A stretch of DNA of 64,000 nucleotides, taken from contig JBBRTB010000004.1 in the NCBI GenBank assembly GCA_038244815.1, positions 124,001 to 188,000 of the forward strand, in the 5' to 3' direction. The notes under the pieces were generated by a model. That model saw only the letters and a program-made list of their open reading frames with translations. It did not search any database and was not told the DNA's origin. Every line of letters begins with the position of its first letter. The first letter of the stretch is position 1. Origin of the DNA: DASVHS01 sp038244815 (GTDB lineage: Bacteria > Acidobacteriota > Thermoanaerobaculia > Gp7-AA8). The position numbers were made by a program, and so were the translations under genes. Positions 25,454 to 34,029 of this stretch are shown piece by piece.

Positions 25454-27865
25454 TCACAACTGCGTTCTCGCCGCTTCGGCGGCGGCGCGGATCTGCGGTT
25501 GCCGCGGGTCGATCGTCAGCGAACGGTTCCAGAAGTCGAGCGCCCGGCCGTAGTCCTTCTTCTTCGCATACAGGATGCCGATGTTGTTGAGCGCGAGCGT
25601 CGATGAGGGCTGCAGCCCCAGCGCCCGCTCCAGCTCCGGCAGCCCCTCGGTGTAGCGTTCCGCCTGCGACAACGCCGAGCCGAGATTCGCCGCGACCAGA
25701 TACGACTGAGGGAAAATCTCCTTCCCCTTGAGCAGCACGTTGATGGCCCATGTCGTCATGTTCTTCTGGCGATAGAGCGCGGCGAAGTCGCAGAACCACT
25801 GATCCCCGTTCGGGAGTCCGTGCTTGATGGCCTCGAGAAAGACCTCGTTCGCCGCCGTGTACTGCTGCCGGTCGAACAACGCCATGACCATGTTGAGATA
25901 CGGCGCGGGACGGTTCGGATTGAGGTCGATGGCCTTTTGAAAAGCATCGACCGACTCCTTCAGCTTGTTCTGCTTCCGCAGGTCGATACCGAGGTTGTTG
26001 TAGTAGGCGTAGGAGCCCCACCGCTGGGGCGGAATGGGCTGCGCGCTGGCGGTCTGACCGTTCGAGTCCTCGAATTGCGGCTGCATGCCGCGCGAGGGAT
26101 CGAGGACGTGACCAACCGCCTGCAGGTCGGCCTGATACTCCTTCGCGTTCACTCGCGTCTGCACGGGCACGGGACGATCACCAAAGAACTCGCTGTAGCT
26201 GACGACACGCACCGATCGCACCGGATCGACATCCTTGAGCGCCCACTTCGCGACCTCTCCCTGCATCTCCTCCGACTGCGGCAGTCCGAGGATGGCCAGA
26301 ACGGTGGGAACCACGTCGTAGATGGAGATGGAGTGGCTGGCCCGGGAGGGAAGGACGTGACTGCCGTAGGCGATAAAGATCCCGGGATTGCGATGATCGG
26401 AAAGCGCGGCGCGGCCGGCCGGCGATGTCATCGGCCGGGTCTTTCCCCATTTGAAACCGAACCCGGACACAATCATGACGGTGGTGTCCTCAGGGATGAT
26501 CTTCATCCACTCGCCGATCATGCGGTCCACGTCCGAGTAGTAGTTCGATACGGCCGGCCAGAACTTGCGGTATCTCTCCTGGCTTACCCCATCGCGGTAC
26601 GGCGGGTGATAGGGACCGAAGAGGTGGTTGACCACGTCGGCGCCTTCGTAGGACATCGCGAAGAACAGCGGCGTCTGTTCGCGAAACATGCTCATGCCCA
26701 CGCTGTGGTCGTTCCAGGTCTTGGTCAGCACATCGTGGAAGATGTTGATCGGATCGCCGGGATTGTTGACGCCGGCCTGATATTCGGCACTGGTGATGTT
26801 CATGAATCGGCGCACCTGTTCGTAGCCGACTGTAGCGGGAGGGACCTCGGCCGCACGGATTGTGGGCGCCAGTTCCGGCGGATAGATCGCGTTCTCGAGC
26901 AGCTCAACCGGCGAATCGAACACGGCGGTCGTGGCCGGAGCGGGTGGCCAGGCCGTCCACCAGTCCACGACGACGGAGTGGCGTCCGAATCCCTCGGCGA
27001 TGTCCCAGATGGCGGGAACCCGCCGCGAATACGCGTCGACCGGCGCGTGCGTCGACTGGTCGAAGAAATCGATCACGCCGTGACGATCGGGCGTGACGCC
27101 CGTGGCCATCGTCGTCCAGACCAGCGGCGAGACCGTCGGTTCGACCGTCTGCAGGTTTGCGGTGGTTCCGCCTTTGATCAATGCCTGGAGATTGGGGATT
27201 CGTCCGTCGTTGGCGAGCTCCTGAAGCAGATCCCAGTCCGCGCCGTCGATGGCGAAGATGGCCACGCGCCCGGCCACTCCGCGGGCGCTGCGCCGCAGCT
27301 CGGAGCGCTTGTAGCGGAGCAACGCATCACGATCGGGCTCGATGCGGGCGATCTCGAAGGCTGAGACGTTGAGACCACTCTGCGCGAGATGTGCGGCCAC
27401 GACCTGCTTCAACGGATCGCGGCGGGTACTGAACTGGGAGGTCGGGGAGACCAGGTCTTCGATTCCGACCTGCTGCGTAACCGCGGACACGGCCTCGGCC
27501 ACACGCGCGCGGATCCACGCACTCCATCCGTCACTGACGAGCCGGCGTGCGTCGGCCAGATGATTCCCGGAGATCCCGAATCGCAGACGGTAGGTGAGCG
27601 TCACCGGCACACCTTCCTTCGACATGATGCGCACGACGCCGTCGCGCTGCGCGGCGCCATCCCGCTTTTCGAAGCTCAGACGGTAGTAGCGGTACGGCGG
27701 AAGAAATGTGACGTGATTGCCCACGATGCGCACGGCACCTGTGTTCTTGTCGACGCCGAGAATGAGCCGGCGCGACGTCGGCAGGAAAAGCCCCACCAGC
27801 AGATAGATCGTGCCGGCCATGCAGGCCAGCCAGAAGAGACCTCTCAGGAATCGTGAGCGAATCAC
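25454..27865 (-). CDS. SPFH-like / type I phosphodiesterase / TPR fusion protein
   Basis: 803 residues from GTG 27865. A membrane anchor (about 9-29) is followed by a region resembling an SPFH/band-7 domain (about 70-185: VRIMSKEGVPVTLTYRLRF... ending NVSAFEIARIEPD). The alkaline-phosphatase-superfamily phosphodiesterase domain (about 200-560) has metal/nucleophile elements AIFAIDGADWD and TVSPLVWTTMATG and VSGFGFKW. At least three TPRs (about 640-795) close the protein. It likely hydrolyses phosphodiesters or transfers phospho-groups on the outer side of the inner membrane; the substrate is unknown. Phosphodiesterase-TPR proteins are common in this kind of genome, but the SPFH part is unusual. 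Confidence 0.82.
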   Translation of the reverse strand: MIRSRFLRGLFWLACMAGTIYLLVGLFLPTSRRLILGVDKNTGAVRIVGNHVTFLPPYRYYRLSFEKRDGAAQRDGVVRIMSKEGVPVTLTYRLRFGISGNHLADARRLVSDGWSAWIRARVAEAVSAVTQQVGIEDLVSPTSQFSTRRDPLKQVVAAHLAQSGLNVSAFEIARIEPDRDALLRYKRSELRRSARGVAGRVAIFAIDGADWDLLQELANDGRIPNLQALIKGGTTANLQTVEPTVSPLVWTTMATGVTPDRHGVIDFFDQSTHAPVDAYSRRVPAIWDIAEGFGRHSVVVDWWTAWPPAPATTAVFDSPVELLENAIYPPELAPTIRAAEVPPATVGYEQVRRFMNITSAEYQAGVNNPGDPINIFHDVLTKTWNDHSVGMSMFREQTPLFFAMSYEGADVVNHLFGPYHPPYRDGVSQERYRKFWPAVSNYYSDVDRMIGEWMKIIPEDTTVMIVSGFGFKWGKTRPMTSPAGRAALSDHRNPGIFIAYGSHVLPSRASHSISIYDVVPTVLAILGLPQSEEMQGEVAKWALKDVDPVRSVRVVSYSEFFGDRPVPVQTRVNAKEYQADLQAVGHVLDPSRGMQPQFEDSNGQTASAQPIPPQRWGSYAYYNNLGIDLRKQNKLKESVDAFQKAIDLNPNRPAPYLNMVMALFDRQQYTAANEVFLEAIKHGLPNGDQWFCDFAALYRQKNMTTWAINVLLKGKEIFPQSYLVAANLGSALSQAERYTEGLPELERALGLQPSSTLALNNIGILYAKKKDYGRALDFWNRSLTIDPRQPQIRAAAEAARTQL

Positions 27866-27917
27866 GGCGCCAGTCTATGCGCGATGTCTGCCAGCCCCAG
27901 GGGCCGCGCTCATACCG

Positions 27918-28628
27918 CTACTTCTTCTTTTTGACGAGTTGTTTCACTTCATCGTTCCCGATCGAGCTCTGGGCGGAGATGATCACGGCGGCGGTACCCT
28001 CGCGGAACACCGGAATGGTGCAGCGGATCAGGGCCGTGCCGTCCGCGGCGGTCTTGCCGCGAAAGACGACGCGCGGCGGCTCGACCGTGGAGATGACTTT
28101 GACCTCGATGGCCGCGGCGGGAATGGGATTCTGCGAGAGGCTGCGCCGTGTGGCCACGCGCAGCTCCACGGGCGATCCGGCAAAGAAGTCGGCCTGGCTG
28201 AGGAGCGAGAGCTCCAGATGCTCGCTTTCCGCTTCCGAGGCCAGGTAGTCGATGATGACCTGATCGAGGGTCTTGTCGTCGCCCCCGGTGGCCGGCGAGG
28301 GCGCACTCTTCGCGCCGGCCTCCGGCGCCGGTTGCGACAGCGTGGGACGGGCCATCTTGATATTCGTCGAGTCGGCCGGCTGATCAAAGCGTCCACGTTT
28401 GATCGCGGCGATCATGGTGCGGTGCTGCTGCTCCATCAGCCCGCCGATCCACTTCTCGTCGATGCCGCTCTTGACCTGCTCGGCGTACGAGGTCTTCTTC
28501 GAGGCCAGGATCTCACCGCCCACGTACACGAGTGACTCGATATAGGGGTTGGCTATCCCCTTATCTTCGGTCTGTATGTGATAGACCCTGTCGTTGTGCT
28601 TGATGTCGGTGTTGAACCCGGTGATCAC
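27918..28628 (-). CDS. Conserved hypothetical protein
   Basis: 236 residues from GTG 28628, starting ITGFNTDIKHNDRVYHIQTEDKG and continuing NPYIESLVYVGGEILASKKTSY. A middle low-complexity Pro/Ala linker (about 95-115) leads to a C-terminal beta-rich domain (about 140-230). That domain carries the pattern of an Ig-like or Big-like strand set (PVELRVATRR..VEPPRVVFRGKTAADGTALI). No signal peptide is seen. I do not recognise a named family. It sits 52 bases upstream of the phosphodiesterase fusion and is probably co-transcribed. Confidence 0.75.
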   Translation of the reverse strand: MITGFNTDIKHNDRVYHIQTEDKGIANPYIESLVYVGGEILASKKTSYAEQVKSGIDEKWIGGLMEQQHRTMIAAIKRGRFDQPADSTNIKMARPTLSQPAPEAGAKSAPSPATGGDDKTLDQVIIDYLASEAESEHLELSLLSQADFFAGSPVELRVATRRSLSQNPIPAAAIEVKVISTVEPPRVVFRGKTAADGTALIRCTIPVFREGTAAVIISAQSSIGNDEVKQLVKKKK

Positions 28629-28686
28629 GGGCTAAACCCTTCCGTATGCAGAAATTGAGCGGCCTGTGAGTGTAACAGATGAACGC

Positions 28687-29541
28687 TCAATTCTGATCGA
28701 GCCATGCCCGCAGATAGACGATCTGCTCGCGAACCCTCAATCGGTCCTCGGCGTGCGGCACGAGCTCGAGGTAGCGTTCGAAGAAGTCGATGGCCTGCGT
28801 GTAAGCGTGCATTTGCATGGCGATCGCGGCGCGATCGCGGATCTCGTAACCGTCCCTTTCGTCGAGAATCAGCAGCCGGTCGATCGATGCGGCCGCCCGC
28901 TGCAGATCGTGCTGCGAAAGATAGGCCGCTTTGAGCTGCGCGAGCTCGCGCCCGAGAATCTCCCTGCGCGAGAACGAGCGGAGATGATGCTCCCGAAGAG
29001 GCACGCCTCCGCCGTACAGTCCATCCATGATCCTCTGCAGTTCCACGATCGTGAGCACCCGGCCGCCCTCGAACGGATCGACGTAGATCTGTCCGAAGTC
29101 GCCGCTCAACTTGACCACGAACCGCCCGGGAAGGGAAATGCCCGCGGCCGCAACGCCCACGCGCCGCGAGATCTCGATGTAGAGAATCGACAGCGTGATC
29201 GGCAGCCCGGCATGCCGGTCCAGCGCCTCGTTGAGCAGAGCGCTGCGTGGGTCGTAGTAGTCGTCATTCTCGCCGTGAAACCCCTCTTCCTGAAAGAGAA
29301 TGCGGTTGATGGTCTCGATGATGTGCTCGACGTCGTGGGAGCCGTCCAGGCGGTCCTGCACCGCGCCGGTCCAGCGGCCGACCTGCTGCAGGTAGTGATC
29401 GATGTCGACGCTCGGATTCTCCTCGAGCGAAATCACGAGCGAGGCCTCGACGAGATCGAGCGCGGCCTCGGGCAGGCCGGCGATCTCGCGGAACCGCTGC
29501 CGCGCCAGCGCCGGATGCGTGAAAACCTTGCCGGTCTGCAT
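28687..29541 (-). CDS. SirB1-type transglutaminase-like protein with TPR
   Basis: 284 residues. The central domain (about 85-180) has the SirB1/transglutaminase-like signatures DPRSALLNEALDRHAGLPITLSILYIEISRRVG and FVVKLSGDFGQIYVDPFEGG. The C-terminus has TPR-like helices (QLKAAYLSQHDLQRAAASIDRLL; YTQAIDFFERYLELVP). Catalytic activity is unproven in this family. Its start overlaps the thioesterase stop by one base (TGATG), making it the last gene of the pyrE operon. Confidence 0.85.
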   Translation of the reverse strand: MQTGKVFTHPALARQRFREIAGLPEAALDLVEASLVISLEENPSVDIDHYLQQVGRWTGAVQDRLDGSHDVEHIIETINRILFQEEGFHGENDDYYDPRSALLNEALDRHAGLPITLSILYIEISRRVGVAAAGISLPGRFVVKLSGDFGQIYVDPFEGGRVLTIVELQRIMDGLYGGGVPLREHHLRSFSRREILGRELAQLKAAYLSQHDLQRAAASIDRLLILDERDGYEIRDRAAIAMQMHAYTQAIDFFERYLELVPHAEDRLRVREQIVYLRAWLDQN

Positions 29542-29975
29542 CAGCTCACACCCCCCTGCCGCGTCGCCACCTTGCTTCTGAACGTGTCATCGATCGCCAC
29601 CTTGGACTGCGACTTCCAATCGAACAGCACGACCACCACCCGACCAACCGCGGCGATCGCCCCGCCGTCCGACTTGCGGATCTCGGAGAGAAAATCGAGC
29701 GAGGTGGTGCGCATCTCACCAATCCGAACGCGGATCTCGATCGGCTCCATCCCCAGTTGTTGACGGAAATCACATTCCGCGCGCGCCACGATGAACGTGA
29801 TGTCGAACGGCCCGCCGCCGCCCATGAGGTCGAACCACAGGTAGGTACGGGCAATCTCGAAGTATGTGAAGTAGACGGCGTTGTTGACGTGGCCGATGGC
29901 GTCGAGATCGCGAAAGACGACCTGATGGGGAACTACGAACCAGCCGTCACGCCACCCAACCGTCGTTTGCGCCAT
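29541..29975 (-). CDS. Acyl-CoA thioesterase, 4HBT hot-dog family
   Basis: 144 residues. The hot-dog signature FRDLDAIGHVNNAVYFTYFEIAR holds the catalytic Asp of the YbgC/4-hydroxybenzoyl-CoA thioesterase type. It hydrolyses an acyl-CoA; the next gene upstream makes acetyl-CoA and acetoacetate from HMG-CoA, so a role in acyl-CoA turnover fits. ATG 29975 is used because the longer frame only translates the HMG-CoA lyase gene out of frame. Confidence 0.9.
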   Translation of the reverse strand: MAQTTVGWRDGWFVVPHQVVFRDLDAIGHVNNAVYFTYFEIARTYLWFDLMGGGGPFDITFIVARAECDFRQQLGMEPIEIRVRIGEMRTTSLDFLSEIRKSDGGAIAAVGRVVVVLFDWKSQSKVAIDDTFRSKVATRQGGVS

Positions 29976-29988
29976 TTGCAGGTCGAAG

Positions 29989-30927
29989 TCATTGTACGCC
30001 GCCGCTGTGCATGGCCACCGGCGCGGCCTGCCGGGTGCAGGCCTGCAGATACTTTCCGGGCAGGGGATGATCGAGATACGGAGCGATGATCTGCGACGCC
30101 GCCACCAGCTTGGGGAGGTCGACGCCGGTCTCGATGGCCATCCCATCCAGCAGATAGACGAGGTCTTCGGTGGCCATGTTTCCCGACGCGCCGGGCGCGT
30201 AAGGGCATCCGCCCAGACCACCCGACGACGCGTCGTAGGTGGATATGCCCAGCTCCAGCGCGGCCAGCGTATTCGCCAGCGCCGTGCCGCGCGTGTCGTG
30301 AAAGTGCATGGCCAGTTTCGACGCCGGGACGACCTGCCGCAGGATTCCGATGACGCCCTGCACCTGCATGGGCGTGCCCACTCCGATCGTGTCGCCCACG
30401 GACACTTCGTAGCAGCCGAGATCGAGGAGGCGGGCCGTGACTTCGAGGACCTTCTCCGGTGCCACTTCGCCCTCGTACGGACAGCCGAACGACGTCGACA
30501 CGTAGCCGCGCACGCGCAGGCCGTGGCTGAGGGCGCGCGCCGCCACCGGGATGTAGTTCGCGAACGACTCGTCGATGGACATGTTGATGTTGCGCTTGTT
30601 GAACGTCTCGGACGCCGCGGTGAAGATGGCGATCGACCGCACGCCGGCGTCGATGGCCCGGTCCAGTCCTTTCATGTTCGGGACGAGCACCGGATACTCC
30701 AGGCCGGGATCTTTCGGAATGTTCTGATACACCTCCGCGGTGTCGGCCATCTGCGGAACCCATTTGGGACTGACGAACGCGCCGGCTTCGATGACGCGCA
30801 GGCCGGCATCCCCGAGGGCGGTGATGTAATCGATCTTCGCCTGCGTCGGGATGATCACTCTCTCGTTTTGCAGTCCATCCCGCGGGCCGACTTCAACGAT
30901 CCTGACCGTGTGGACATCGATCTTCAT
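29989..30927 (-). CDS. mvaB: Hydroxymethylglutaryl-CoA lyase
   Basis: It splits HMG-CoA into acetoacetate and acetyl-CoA, the last step of leucine breakdown. 312 residues, DRE-TIM barrel: EVGPRDGLQNE near the N-terminus, metal-binding HFHDTRGTALAN, and the family signature GLGGCPYAPGASGNMATEDLVYLL with its cysteine. It overlaps the biotinyl carrier gene by four bases (ATGA). The rest of a leucine pathway is not in the window. Confidence 0.95.
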   Translation of the reverse strand: MKIDVHTVRIVEVGPRDGLQNERVIIPTQAKIDYITALGDAGLRVIEAGAFVSPKWVPQMADTAEVYQNIPKDPGLEYPVLVPNMKGLDRAIDAGVRSIAIFTAASETFNKRNINMSIDESFANYIPVAARALSHGLRVRGYVSTSFGCPYEGEVAPEKVLEVTARLLDLGCYEVSVGDTIGVGTPMQVQGVIGILRQVVPASKLAMHFHDTRGTALANTLAALELGISTYDASSGGLGGCPYAPGASGNMATEDLVYLLDGMAIETGVDLPKLVAASQIIAPYLDHPLPGKYLQACTRQAAPVAMHSGGVQ

Positions 30928-31319
30928 TTGACTGACACCAGCTCAACACCTGGTTGAACCATCTGGCCTTCCCGGCAGTTCACGCTCTCCACCACACCAT
31001 CCTCCGGCGCGACGATGGGATGCTCCATCTTCATGGCCTCGAGAACGACGAGCGCGGCGCCTCTCTTCACAACATCACCCGGCTTCACCAGTATTTTCAG
31101 CACCAGGCCGGGCATGGGAGCCTCAGTAGAGTGCCCGCGGTGCCGGGCGCGTTTCCGGGAGCTCTTGTCGGCGACGTCGATGGCGTAGATGTCGCCGTCG
31201 AACGCCAGATAGACCGTCGATCCCTTGACCACGAACGGCACGAACCAGGTGCGGCCGCCCGCGCGGATCTCCGCTTCGTTTCCGTCGACGGATAGGATCT
31301 CGAGTTCCTCGTCGCTCAT
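30924..31319 (-). CDS. Biotin carboxyl carrier (biotinyl-domain) protein
   Basis: 131 residues. The C-terminal biotinyl domain (about 65-131) contains EAMKMEHPI with the biotinylated lysine, and begins with PMPGLVLKILVKPGD. The N-terminal ~60 residues resemble the connector region of 3-methylcrotonyl- or propionyl-CoA carboxylase alpha chains. Next to HMG-CoA lyase, a methylcrotonyl-CoA carboxylase role is likely, but the biotin carboxylase and carboxyltransferase must be encoded elsewhere. It overlaps pyrE by four bases. Confidence 0.9.
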   Translation of the reverse strand: MSDEELEILSVDGNEAEIRAGGRTWFVPFVVKGSTVYLAFDGDIYAIDVADKSSRKRARHRGHSTEAPMPGLVLKILVKPGDVVKRGAALVVLEAMKMEHPIVAPEDGVVESVNCREGQMVQPGVELVSVK

Positions 31320-31891
31320 TTTGCAGAGTGGCGGCTGCCCGGTGAATCGACAGGAACGCCGGCCTTGCACAACGGGCACTTCGCTTCATCGTAGGAGTCG
31401 AGCTCGAGATCGAGCAGGCACTCGTACGGGCCGTCGAAGGGACTGTCCTTGCCGCTGCGGTTGAGGATCGATGCGAAACCGAACACGACGCCGCCGCGCT
31501 GCTTCACCACCTTGGCCGCTTCCTCCGTCGACTTGCCGGTGGTGACGACGTCCTCGACGATCACCACGCGCTCCCCTTCGCGCAGCTTGAAACCGCGCCT
31601 CAGCGCCATCTCGCCGTCTTTCCGCTCGGTAAAGATGAACGGCTTGTCGAGCGCCTCGGCCACGGTGTAGCCGATGATCAGTCCGCCCAGCGCCGGGGAG
31701 ACGATCGTCTGCGGCCGGATCGATTTCACTTTCGATGCGAGCGCCTCGCCGATGGCTCTGGCGTTGCGCGGCGACTGCAGCAGCAAGGCGCACTGCACAT
31801 AGTTCGGGCTGTGCAACCCGGAAGAAAGCCGGTAGTGCCCCTGCAGGAGCGCACCCGTTTTATGGAGAAGAGCGAGCACGTCGAGCGGCAT
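31316..31891 (-). CDS. pyrE: Orotate phosphoribosyltransferase
   Basis: It makes orotidine 5'-phosphate in pyrimidine synthesis. 191 residues with the PRPP-binding motif VVIVEDVVTTGKSTEEAA, and FIFTERKDGEMALRRGF which binds substrate. The C-terminal tail includes a CPLC pair (DEAKCPLCKAG) found in one bacterial PyrE subgroup. It is first gene of a five-gene overlapping operon and is divergent from the YqeY gene 41 bases away. Confidence 0.95.
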   Translation of the reverse strand: MPLDVLALLHKTGALLQGHYRLSSGLHSPNYVQCALLLQSPRNARAIGEALASKVKSIRPQTIVSPALGGLIIGYTVAEALDKPFIFTERKDGEMALRRGFKLREGERVVIVEDVVTTGKSTEEAAKVVKQRGGVVFGFASILNRSGKDSPFDGPYECLLDLELDSYDEAKCPLCKAGVPVDSPGSRHSAK

Positions 31892-31932
31892 GGCTGGCGA
31901 GAATAGAATGGCCGTCGGAGAGAACGCAAACC

Positions 31933-32379
31933 ATGGGTAAGCTGACCGAGCAGATTCGCGCCGATCTCACCGAGTCGATGAAGGCGCGCACCGCCGAGCG
32001 CACCTCCGTGCTGCGCATGCTGCAGTCGGCCTTCAAATACGAACAGATCGAGGCCGGACACGAGCTCTCGGACGAAGAGGCGCTGGCCGTCCTTCGCAAG
32101 TCCGTCAAGCAGCGGCTCGACTCCATCGAGCAGTACACAAAGGGCAACCGCCCTGAGCTGGCCTCGAAGGAACAATCCGAGCTGGAGATCCTGAAAACGT
32201 ACATGCCTCCGGAGCTCTCGGACGCCGAGCTCGAGTCCGGACTCCGCGAGATCATCGCCTCCACCGGCGCCCAGTCGAAAAAGGACCTCGGCAAGGTGAT
32301 GAAGGAAGCGACCGCCCGCTACAAGGGACGAGCCGAGGGGAAGAAGATTCAGGAGATCGTTTCGCGTCTGCTGCCTTAA
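31933..32379 (+). CDS. GatB/YqeY domain protein
   Basis: 148 residues covering the whole YqeY family: an N-terminal helical part (MGKLTEQIRADLTESMKARTAERT) and the C-terminal tail domain (LGKVMKEATARYKGRAEGKKIQEIV). It resembles the tRNA-binding tail of the GatB amidotransferase subunit. The stand-alone role is unknown, although it may help amidation of misacylated tRNA. It is 13 bases upstream of the MoeB-like gene. Confidence 0.92.
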   Translation: MGKLTEQIRADLTESMKARTAERTSVLRMLQSAFKYEQIEAGHELSDEEALAVLRKSVKQRLDSIEQYTKGNRPELASKEQSELEILKTYMPPELSDAELESGLREIIASTGAQSKKDLGKVMKEATARYKGRAEGKKIQEIVSRLLP

Positions 32380-32392
32380 GCCTGGACTGATC

Positions 32393-33508
32393 GTGCTCAC
32401 CGACGACGAACGAAACCGCTATTCGCGCCACCTTCTGCTGCCGCAGATCGGAGAGGAAGGACAGGAAAAGCTCAAGCGCGCCTCCGCGCTGATCGTCGGC
32501 GTGGGCGGGCTGGGAAGTCCCGCCGCGATGTATCTGGCCGCCGCGGGGATCGGGCGGCTGGGCCTCGTCGACTTCGATACGGTCGACGAATCGAACCTGC
32601 AGCGCCAGATCCTCTACGGCGAATCGGTCCTCGGACAGCGCAAGCTGGACGCGGCCTGGAAGCGGCTGCGCGACCTCAACGGCAACCTGCGCATCGAGAC
32701 GTTCAACGACCGGCTGTCGTCGCGCAATGCGCTCCCGCTCATCGAGCCCTACGACATCGTGATCGACGGCACCGACAACTTCGCCACCCGCTACCTCGTC
32801 AACGATGCCTGCGTGATGCAGGGCAAGCCGAACGTCTACGGATCCATCTACCGGTTCGAGGGACAGGTCTCGGTGTTCGACGCCACGCGCGGCCCGTGCT
32901 ATCGCTGTCTGTATCCCGATCCCCCGCCGCCGAACCTCGTCCCGAACTGCGCCGAAGGGGGCGTGCTCGGCGTACTGCCGGGAGTCATCGGGAGCCTGCA
33001 GGCCACGGAGGCGATCAAGATCATCACCGGAGCCGGGCAGCCGCTCATCGGCAGGATGCTTCTGTTCGACGCGCTCGACGCCACGTTCCGCAGCATCCGC
33101 TTCCCTAAGAACGCAAATTGCAAAGTGTGCAGTCCGGATCCCGAGATCCGCCATCTCATCGACTACGAGGAGTCCTGCGTCCCAATGAAGAACATGGAAT
33201 TGACCGTTCGAGAGCTCGCCGACCGTCTGGCCCACGGCCACTCACCGCTTCTCCTGGACGTGCGCGAGTCGCAGGAGTGGAACATAGGCCATCTCGACGA
33301 CGCCAGGCACATCCCCATGCGCCAGATCCCCGCACAGATCGACTCCCTGCCGCGGGACGGCGAGATCATCGTCTACTGCCGCACGGGCTTGCGCAGCGCG
33401 AACGTGCAGCAATATCTGCTGCAGAGCGGGTTCACAAACGTCAAGAATCTCGCCGGCGGGCTGATGGCCTGGTCGCGTGAGGTCGATCCCTCCCTGCGGG
33501 TGGCGTAG
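32393..33508 (+). CDS. MoeB/ThiF-type adenylyltransferase with C-terminal rhodanese
   Basis: 371 residues from GTG. The E1-like domain (about 1-245) has the nucleotide loop GVGGLGSPAAMYLA and the R-finger segment ESNLQRQILY. Zn ligands are CYRC and CKVC. It adenylates the C-terminus of a small sulphur carrier (MoaD, ThiS or a similar protein). The rhodanese domain (about 265-368) carries the persulphide cysteine in IVYCRTGLRSAN. The fusion, as in eukaryotic MOCS3, combines activation and sulphur transfer. Confidence 0.93.
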   Translation: MLTDDERNRYSRHLLLPQIGEEGQEKLKRASALIVGVGGLGSPAAMYLAAAGIGRLGLVDFDTVDESNLQRQILYGESVLGQRKLDAAWKRLRDLNGNLRIETFNDRLSSRNALPLIEPYDIVIDGTDNFATRYLVNDACVMQGKPNVYGSIYRFEGQVSVFDATRGPCYRCLYPDPPPPNLVPNCAEGGVLGVLPGVIGSLQATEAIKIITGAGQPLIGRMLLFDALDATFRSIRFPKNANCKVCSPDPEIRHLIDYEESCVPMKNMELTVRELADRLAHGHSPLLLDVRESQEWNIGHLDDARHIPMRQIPAQIDSLPRDGEIIVYCRTGLRSANVQQYLLQSGFTNVKNLAGGLMAWSREVDPSLRVA

Positions 33509-33520
33509 CGGTTCCGAGCG

Positions 33521-34024
33521 TCAGCGATGGATCCGCACGGACGCTTCGGCGTCCTGGCCATCCGGAAGGATGGTTGTGCCGAACATCACCACGATCGACT
33601 TTCCGCTGATGCGACCCGTCGTGGCGCCCTCGATCACCGAGACCCCGCAGTCGTGATAGAGCGGCGAGAGGATGTTGGCGCGATGACCGTTCGACTCCAT
33701 CCAGGCATCGACGAGCACCTCGGACGTATCGAATCCTGAGGCCAGGTTCTCGCCGGCGTAGTGATAGTCGTATCCGTGCGGCTTCATCCAGACGAACGGC
33801 TCTTTGCCGTCGGGAGAGATGTGCGCCCAGTACTCCTGATTCTCCATGTCGATGATGCGATCGTCGGCCGCGGCGTCGAGGCGCCTGTCCTCGTGGAGCG
33901 GCGGCAGCCCGAACGCGGCGCGACGGACGTTCATCTCCGCCACGACCGAGACGCGTGTGATGTCGGAAGCACGGGCGCCGGGCGCGACCAGGAGTACGAC
34001 AGCCAGGACGAGGGGCAATCGCAT
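33521..34024 (-). CDS. Secreted CAP (SCP/PR1) domain protein
   Basis: 167 residues with a signal peptide (1-19) and a CAP domain: MNVRRAAFGLPPL, YAGENLASGF, and WMESNGHRANILSPLYHDCGVSV. The His and Glu residues that line the family's cleft are present (AHISP, GENLA, GHRANIL). The function of bacterial CAP proteins is not settled. It lies 5 bases downstream of the kinase-like gene and is probably in the same operon. Confidence 0.9.
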   Translation of the reverse strand: MRLPLVLAVVLLVAPGARASDITRVSVVAEMNVRRAAFGLPPLHEDRRLDAAADDRIIDMENQEYWAHISPDGKEPFVWMKPHGYDYHYAGENLASGFDTSEVLVDAWMESNGHRANILSPLYHDCGVSVIEGATTGRISGKSIVVMFGTTILPDGQDAEASVRIHR

Positions 34025-34029
34025 GGGGT

